Shown here one piece after another: positions 58,602-64,000 of a stretch of 64,000 nucleotides of DNA. Every line of letters starts with the position of its first letter. Position 1 is the first letter of the stretch. The stretch spans positions 21,150,372 through 21,214,371 of the forward strand of contig JAKGHH010000004.1 in assembly GCA_022828595.1 (NCBI GenBank), in the 5' to 3' direction. Position numbers and translations under genes: made by a program. This DNA comes from Nelumbo lutea. Its lineage: Eukaryota; Streptophyta; Magnoliopsida; Proteales; Nelumbonaceae. The notes beneath the pieces were generated by a model. The model did no database searches and was not told the DNA's origin. It saw only the letters and a program-made list of their open reading frames with translations.

Positions 58602-59134
58602 AAAGTAATATGGAGCATTTGGAAAGAAAGAATTTGAAGACATGTTGAAGGTTGGTTGTGTATCTTGCACAGAATTTGAAGGACATTAACTCATTCAAAG
58701 AGATGGACTTTAATTTTGATTCAAGATGGGAATAGTTAATTTAACACTAATTTGGGGCTTGAAAATTTAGTTTTTTGAAATGCAAATGAAGACAAGAGTA
58801 GAATGGGTTCCTTGAGCTGCAAATAGTTTGGCAGTTGGCTTGGCAAAGCAGGGTGCTACGAGAAATCATTTGTTTTGGGGGAAGTTGTAACTCTATCAAC
58901 AGGGGTGGCTAGTCAAGGTTATCTACCTTACAAAGCAACTTATGTGTTCTCTTTTTAGATCATTAATAAAAAAATTTTATTGTTACTGATAAAAAATGTA
59001 GTTCTCCGAAATGATGTCATGGAGTTGTTTTGTAAATCTGTATATGGTAGAGTTTTTATTCCTCTTTCTGTGTTGATTATACATATTTACTATCAATAAA
59101 ATACACTTGTTTCTGATGAAAAAGAATGCTTCTT

Positions 59135-60104
59135 ATCTAGACAAATACCATGAATAAATAAAGAAAATGATTTGGAACAGAATTATCTTGTATCGTTTGA
59201 GCCTTGTTATTTTCTAATTAGACTACATATTATCCTCTTTGATAGACTCGACTTTTCCCCATTTTTCTGAACATGCATATATGTATGTTTTGACAAATTA
59301 GTTGGCTAATGGAAAGGGCTCAACAACCCAAGTATTTTGGTAATGAAGGATCACATGCCTAGTGATCACATTAGTTGACTACTGATCACATCTAGGCATG
59401 TATGCATGCATTCACTTACATGCCTGCATACGTACATCCCCATTTTTGTGAATACATGCATATATGTATGTATGCAGGCATGTATGCATCTAAGTATTGC
59501 ATTTAGGTGCTTGGTTACCTAGATCCTTGGGGGGTTGTTTATGTTGGCACTTGTTCTTTCTTTGGATAAGTTAAATTTTTGTATTATTGAAGAACAAATA
59601 GGGGAAGAGTTCCTATTTCATAGAGAAGAGCACAATGATGCATAAAGCCAGTGCTGATTCAGAATATAATTGGTTCAGTTTCTCGTGTCAAGCTTTCGGT
59701 ACAAAATAATATGCACAAGGACATGCTTATATCTATTTATATTATTTATAATAGTTTTGATCTTCTTATCCCACATAGATGTGATCGGTAGCATGAATGC
59801 TTTTCCTCAATTCTGCTTGATGCAAGACATCTTTATGCAAAGAAGGGCTATTGAATCTCCTCTCACTACCCGAACGTAGATTTTTCTTCTGGATTTATCA
59901 TTGTCCTTTTAGAACCTTCAACAAGTACTAAGTCTTCCTTGCCTTATCAGTTTCTGGTTTTTATACATGTTTAACTATCTCTATTCACTTCTCGTCTTCT
60001 CCCCATCATGATTACGTGCTTCCTTAGTTCCTTTGACATCTTGGCTTGGATTTCTTCAAGATGTGATTCAGTCTTCTAATATCAGGTTTAAAATCAGTAA
60101 TTAA
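59135..60104 (+). other. Intron 11 stretch with a cluster of short inverted repeats
   Basis: No gene was recognised. At 59270-59500 the sequence is dominated by ATGCATATATGTATG-like motifs. The pair CATGCCTGCATACGTACA and TGTATGTATGCAGGCATG forms a near-perfect hairpin stem, and ACATGCCTAGTGATCAC pairs with TGATCACATCTAGGCATGT. CCCCATTTTT(C/G)TGAA plus CATGCATATATGTATG occurs twice as a direct repeat. Perhaps a palindromic MITE; no TSD was defined. Confidence 0.45.
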
Positions 60105-60380
60105 CAGTGCAAGAGCTGTGTATGTCGAAGAGAAAAGGTAAGAGAAGAAGAAGTCGAATGATTCACCCTTCTCCTCTAACCCTATTTTATTAAACTCCAA
60201 AAATTAATGATGATAAGTATGTCATTAAGTGGGCGGCCAGCTTGGCAATTACTTAAAGAAAATAAAACAAGAACAAATAGCAGGCCCATTAAGTGAGGCC
60301 CATCAACATAAAATAAAAGATAAAAATAAAGGATATCACACAAGCAGTTGTTAGGGCCCATTCGGCCCAGTCACTTTACA
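60105..60380 (-). repeat. Probable 3' LTR of Copia H
   Basis: The stretch next to the polypurine tract, with terminal TTTACA on its right side. The left limit is inferred from usual LTR length in this family and a change of composition near AACAGTGCAAGAGC. Confidence 0.55.
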
Positions 60381-63300
60381 CTCCCCCTCAAGCTGAGCAT
60401 AGATGTCAATCATGCCCAGCTTGCTTATATAGTGTGTCAATTTCCCTTTGGGAACTCCCTTGGTCAAGATATCAACCAGTTGCTCTTCTGATGTGATAAA
60501 TGGCAAACAAATTTCTGAAGAGACTCTTTCCCTTATGAAATGCCTATCAACCTCAATGGCAGCTTGGTTGTCACAATAGAGCATCATTGGTTTCTCGTAG
60601 TCCACCCCCAATTCTTCTAGAAGGGATCGTAGCCATAGTATTTCTGACACACCATGAGCCATTGCCCTGTATTCTGCTTCAGCTGAGGATCTAGCAACTA
60701 CTGATTGTTTCTTACTTCTCCAAGACACAATATTCCCAGCAACTAGAGCACAATAACCAGAGGTGGACCTTCTGTCATCCATACATCCTGCCCAATATGC
60801 ATCAGTAAAGGCCTCTAGCTTCATGTGACCATGCTTAGCAAATAGAATACCTTTCCCTAGAGTACCTTTCAAGTAGAACAAAACCCTTTCTGCAACAACT
60901 AGATGAGTATCTCTAGGCGAATGCATAAACTGACTAATAACACTTATTGCATAGGAAATATCTGGCTGAGTCATGCAAAGATACAACAACTTCCCAAAAA
61001 GGTTCACCATTTGTGGTAGAAAGTTTATGATTAGGATCAATGGGAGTGGAGATGGGTTTGGCTCCAAGTTTACCAGTTTCAGCAAGAAGATCAAGGACAT
61101 ATTTGCATTGAGATATGAAAATACTGTCCTTAGACCAAGCAACTTCAATGCCCAAGAAATACCGAAGGTCTCCCAAGTCTTTGATGTCAAATTCAGATAT
61201 GAGAAATCCTTTTAGTTTCCTGGCCTCTTCAATGTCATTACCCGTGACCACAATATCATCAACATAAACAATCAAGAAGGTCACCGGAGTGTTATTTCTC
61301 TTCAAGAACAATGTATGTTCAGATTGTGTTTGAATGTAGCCAAAGGAGACAAGAGCAGCCCGAAATCTCTCAAACCAAGCCTAAGGAGATTGTTTAAGAC
61401 CATAAATGGATTTGTGTAGTTTACACACCTTGCCTTTCATTTCTTTCCCATACACCCCTGGAGGTAGAGACATATAGACTTCTTCATGCAGATCTCCATT
61501 CAAGAAAGCATTTTTAACATCAAACTGGTGTAGGGGCCAGTCAAAGGTAACTGCTAGAGAAAGCAAGACCCTGACTGAAGTCATCTTAGCTACAAGAGCA
61601 AAGGTCTCAAGATAGTCAATGCCATACATTTGGGTGTAATCCTTGGCAACCAACGTAGCCTTATACCTCTCAACTGAGCCATCAAAGTGATATTTAATGG
61701 TAAACACCCATTTACATTCCACTAGTTTCTTCCCTTCCGGCAAGTCCACAATATCCCAAGTATGGTTCTTATATAATGCTTCAAGTTCAGTCATCATAGC
61801 ATCCCTCCATTCGGGTTGAGATAATGCTTCTGGTACAGACTTGGGTATCACATGTGAAGAAACAGAAGTAAGAAAGGAGTAGTAGGAAGGAGAGAGAAGG
61901 TTGTAAGATAAATGTTTGGAGATGCAATGGGTTGTACACATCCGCTTGCCCTTGCGAAGAGCAATAGGAAGGTCAAGGTCAGGGACGGTCGAAGGTGGGT
62001 CTATAGAGGGCTGACCTGTTTCCTCAGGAACTGTGGGAGTGGCAAGATGCTCTTCTGAAGGAGTGGAAACAACCTGCATATGTCTAAATCTCCACCTTTG
62101 ATAACACCTTTGGAGAGTAGGAGCAGAAGCAAGAGGAGGATCAGGGGTGGGTCCAGTGGAAGAGGTGGACACCCCATGATCAAACTCACAAGGGATGGGA
62201 AGAGGAACAACTGGAGACATAGAAAAGGGTTCATCAGATGTCTCCCCCTCAGGAGGAATACTAAAGAAAGGAGTCAACTCTGCAAAGGTGACATCCCGAG
62301 ATACAAAGCGGGTGCCACGAACTGGATCAAAACAACAATAACCCTTTTGTGTAGAGGCATATCCCAGAAGCACACACTTATGAGCCTTAGGTTCAAATTT
62401 ATGCCTTTGCTGACTATGAATATGCACATAACAAGTACTCCCAAATACACGGAGAGGGAAAGAAAAGAGATCCTCATCCAAGAAGAGAAGACTAAAGGGG
62501 GTTTTAAAGCCAAGGACCCTGGAGGGCATACGGTTGATTAGGTAGGTAGCAGTATGAACAACATCTCCCCAAAACTTTACAGGAACATGGGATGCAAATA
62601 AAAGGGATCTGGCAACCTCAACCACATGTCTGTTCTTTCTTTCCGCCACCCCGTTTTGTTGTGGAGTGTAGGAACAAGAACTTTGATGAATAACCCCAAA
62701 GGTTTCAAGATAGGTGGAGAGGATTTTCTCAAAATACTCCTTAGCATTGTCAGAGCGGAACATTTTGATACGGGTATTAAACTAGGTGAGGATGAGTTCA
62801 TGAAAAATTTTCACAATAATTGGTACTTCATCTCGGGATTTCATGAGATAAATCCAAGTATAACGAGAATAATCATCAATAAAAAGGACAAAATACCTGT
62901 AGCCCCCCATGGTTGGCATGTGATATGACCCCCACACATTAGAGTGACCAATATGGAAAGGAGAAAGAGATCTTTTATTACTGATTGAATAGGAATGTCT
63001 ACAATGCTTTGCTAGCTTACATGACTCACAATGAAGACTAGATAAAGTTACTCCTTTAAACATATCTGGGAACAGATGACTTAAAGTAGAAAAAGACAAA
63101 TGACCAAACCGAAAATGACATAACAAAATTTTGTTAACAGACTGACACAACTGACTCTAAAGCAACTCCATGAGGTGGTCCCAAGGCTTGATCTGGTGTG
63201 TCCAACAGGTTTATTTCGTTCGTCTCATGGCCACTCCCAATCATCCTCTAAGACTGCAGGTCCTGAAAAACACAATGAGTGGGAAAGAAGGTTATGCTGC

Positions 63301-63976
63301 AGTTCATGGACTTTGTTAAGCTACTAATAGATAAAAGGTTTGTGTTAAGCTTAGGAACATGGAGAACAAAAGATAAGAACAGGGTGTCAGAGGTCTTTAT
63401 ATCTCCTTTACCAGAGATGGGGGCAAGTGACCCATCGGCAAGGGATATTTTCTCTTTCCCAGAGAGGAGATGATATGAACAAAAAAGGTTAGATAGGCTG
63501 GTCATGTGGTCTGATGCACCGGAATCTATAATCCAAAGGAGTTTATGATTACCTGAAACTGAAGCGTGATTTGCTGAGGCATATGTACCTGAGTGAGCAA
63601 AAGCCGATGAAAATGATGTACTGTTGGAAGGGTGGGTTGAAGAAACTGTAGCTTCCAAGTGATTTAGGAGCCTCCCATACTTCTCAAAGTCTAACTTCAT
63701 TGTAGCCAACTGCTCAATGGTTGATGTTTTCTCACTCTCCTTACTTCCCCCTTCAGGTACTGTAGCAGCATTAGCAATCTTGAGTTTTCCCGCTTGACTG
63801 CCCCTCTTAGGATTGTTCTTAAACCTCTCAGGGAGTAGTCCAAGATGAAGTTTCCAGCAGGTGTCCTTGGTATGCCGTGGTTTCTTGCAATATTCACACA
63901 CCTGCTCCCCCTTTTCAGTAGGCCCCTTAGATTTCATTCCTACATGTGCAAAGCGTTCTGTAGGTGGACTCTGCAA
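60351..63976 (-). pseudogene. Copia H gag-pol, broken, 5' end outside the window
   Basis: Minus strand. Gag end and zinc knuckle CEYCKKPRHTKDTC; protease [13 protein letters not shown] intact at about 63530. GAG-pre-integrase and integrase from 63150 (FRFGHLSFSTLSHLF, HSNVWGSYHMPTMGGYRYF) with a stop near 62780; then a 460-codon stretch 62763-61381 with [31 protein letters not shown] and the RT first half ([37 protein letters not shown]). A stop at 61380 precedes the rest of RT (61311-60934), where YVDDIVVTGN is canonical. RNase H at about 60740-60520 reads [16 protein letters not shown] and LYCDNQAAI and then directly EVDRHFIRE, missing about 15 residues. Confidence 0.88.
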
Positions 63977-64000
63977 CTGAACTTGTCGTCTACTTTCTTC

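Larger units (their letters stand above)
53083..59118 (+). mobile_element. 5'-truncated L1 (LINE J), split by Copia F
   Basis: The 16-mer AAAAAGAATGCTTCTT occurs at 53067-53082 and 59119-59134, marking a target-site duplication. The enclosed LINE begins TTGGAATATT, is cut by Copia F at AAAGT, resumes at 58602 (VIWSIWKER, then RVEWVP, ANSLAVGLAKQGA of RNase H) and ends with ACTATCAATAAAATACACTT then GTTTCTGATG before the A-run. About 570 bp of LINE remain without Copia F. Confidence 0.75.
60105..64000 (-). mobile_element. Copia LTR retrotransposon H, 5' end beyond the window
   Basis: The 3' LTR ends (minus sense starts) at 60380 with TGTAAAGTGACTGG; the polypurine tract (complement of CTCCCCCTCAAGCTGAG) is at 60381-60397. 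The left LTR edge is not certain (about 60105) because the partner LTR is outside the window. Gag, protease, integrase, RT and RNase H follow in Copia order on the minus strand. Protein similarity places it closest to element G (CKKPRHTKDTCWKLH, ADGSLAPISGKGDIK). Confidence 0.9.

Noticed and set aside
58620..64000. Search for the next topoisomerase exon (zinc-finger CPxC coding) in the right third
   Set aside because: No in-phase exon after AG with a Cys-x2-Cys pattern was seen on the + strand; those exons probably lie beyond the window.

Overview
The window is plant nuclear DNA. It has an intron-rich eukaryotic gene with GT-AG splice sites, plant-type Copia and Gypsy LTR retrotransposons primed by initiator tRNA-Met, L1 LINEs with a C-terminal RNase H domain, an RTE LINE fragment, an Au-type SINE and several TIR elements. 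No bacterial operons, CRISPR arrays or rRNA genes were seen. The species cannot be fixed from sequence alone; a flowering plant with large, repeat-filled introns fits best.

The host gene runs on the + strand through most of the window. Eleven internal exons (250-296, 4489-4598, 4774-4874, 8298-8390, 28271-28360, 29213-29296, 29461-29529, 42738-42797, 43304-43375, 43939-44046, 44161-44237; 911 nt in total) encode the C-terminal half of the core of a bacterial-type (type IA) DNA topoisomerase I. All splice junctions are GT-AG and all phases agree. The exon with the active-site tyrosine lies left of the window and the zinc-finger exons lie right of it. Introns 4, 7 and 11 are about 19.9 kb, 13.2 kb and more than 19.7 kb.

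Almost everything else is transposable elements inside the introns. Intron 1: a 1.96-kb solo LTR (1601-3559). Intron 3: a Gypsy-derived element (5338-7913, minus) whose pol has been replaced by part of a C-type lectin receptor-like kinase gene, giving one uninterrupted 541-codon gag/lectin/transmembrane fusion. Intron 4: an L1 (9745-12545) inside an RTE remnant, a Copia element (12767-23454, minus) split by a second Copia (13040-18668, plus), and an L1 with endonuclease and RT (23632-28065, minus). Intron 7: a long L1 (about 30780-40250, plus) split by an inverted second copy of the solo LTR (32281-34049) and by a TIR element (35684-36551), then a hAT-like MITE, an L1 zinc-knuckle fragment and another MITE. 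Introns 8 and 9: a LINE tail and an Au-type SINE with a perfect 21-bp target-site duplication (TSD). Intron 11: a Copia (45454-51154), a repeat-rich solo LTR (51406-52578), a 5'-truncated L1 split by a Copia (53142-58601), and a Copia running off the right edge (about 60105-64000).

The nesting order is readable because most insertions keep their TSDs. The Copia and LINE coding regions are broken by stops, frameshifts and catalytic-residue changes. The gag-lectin fusion is the exception and is the most unusual object in the window.
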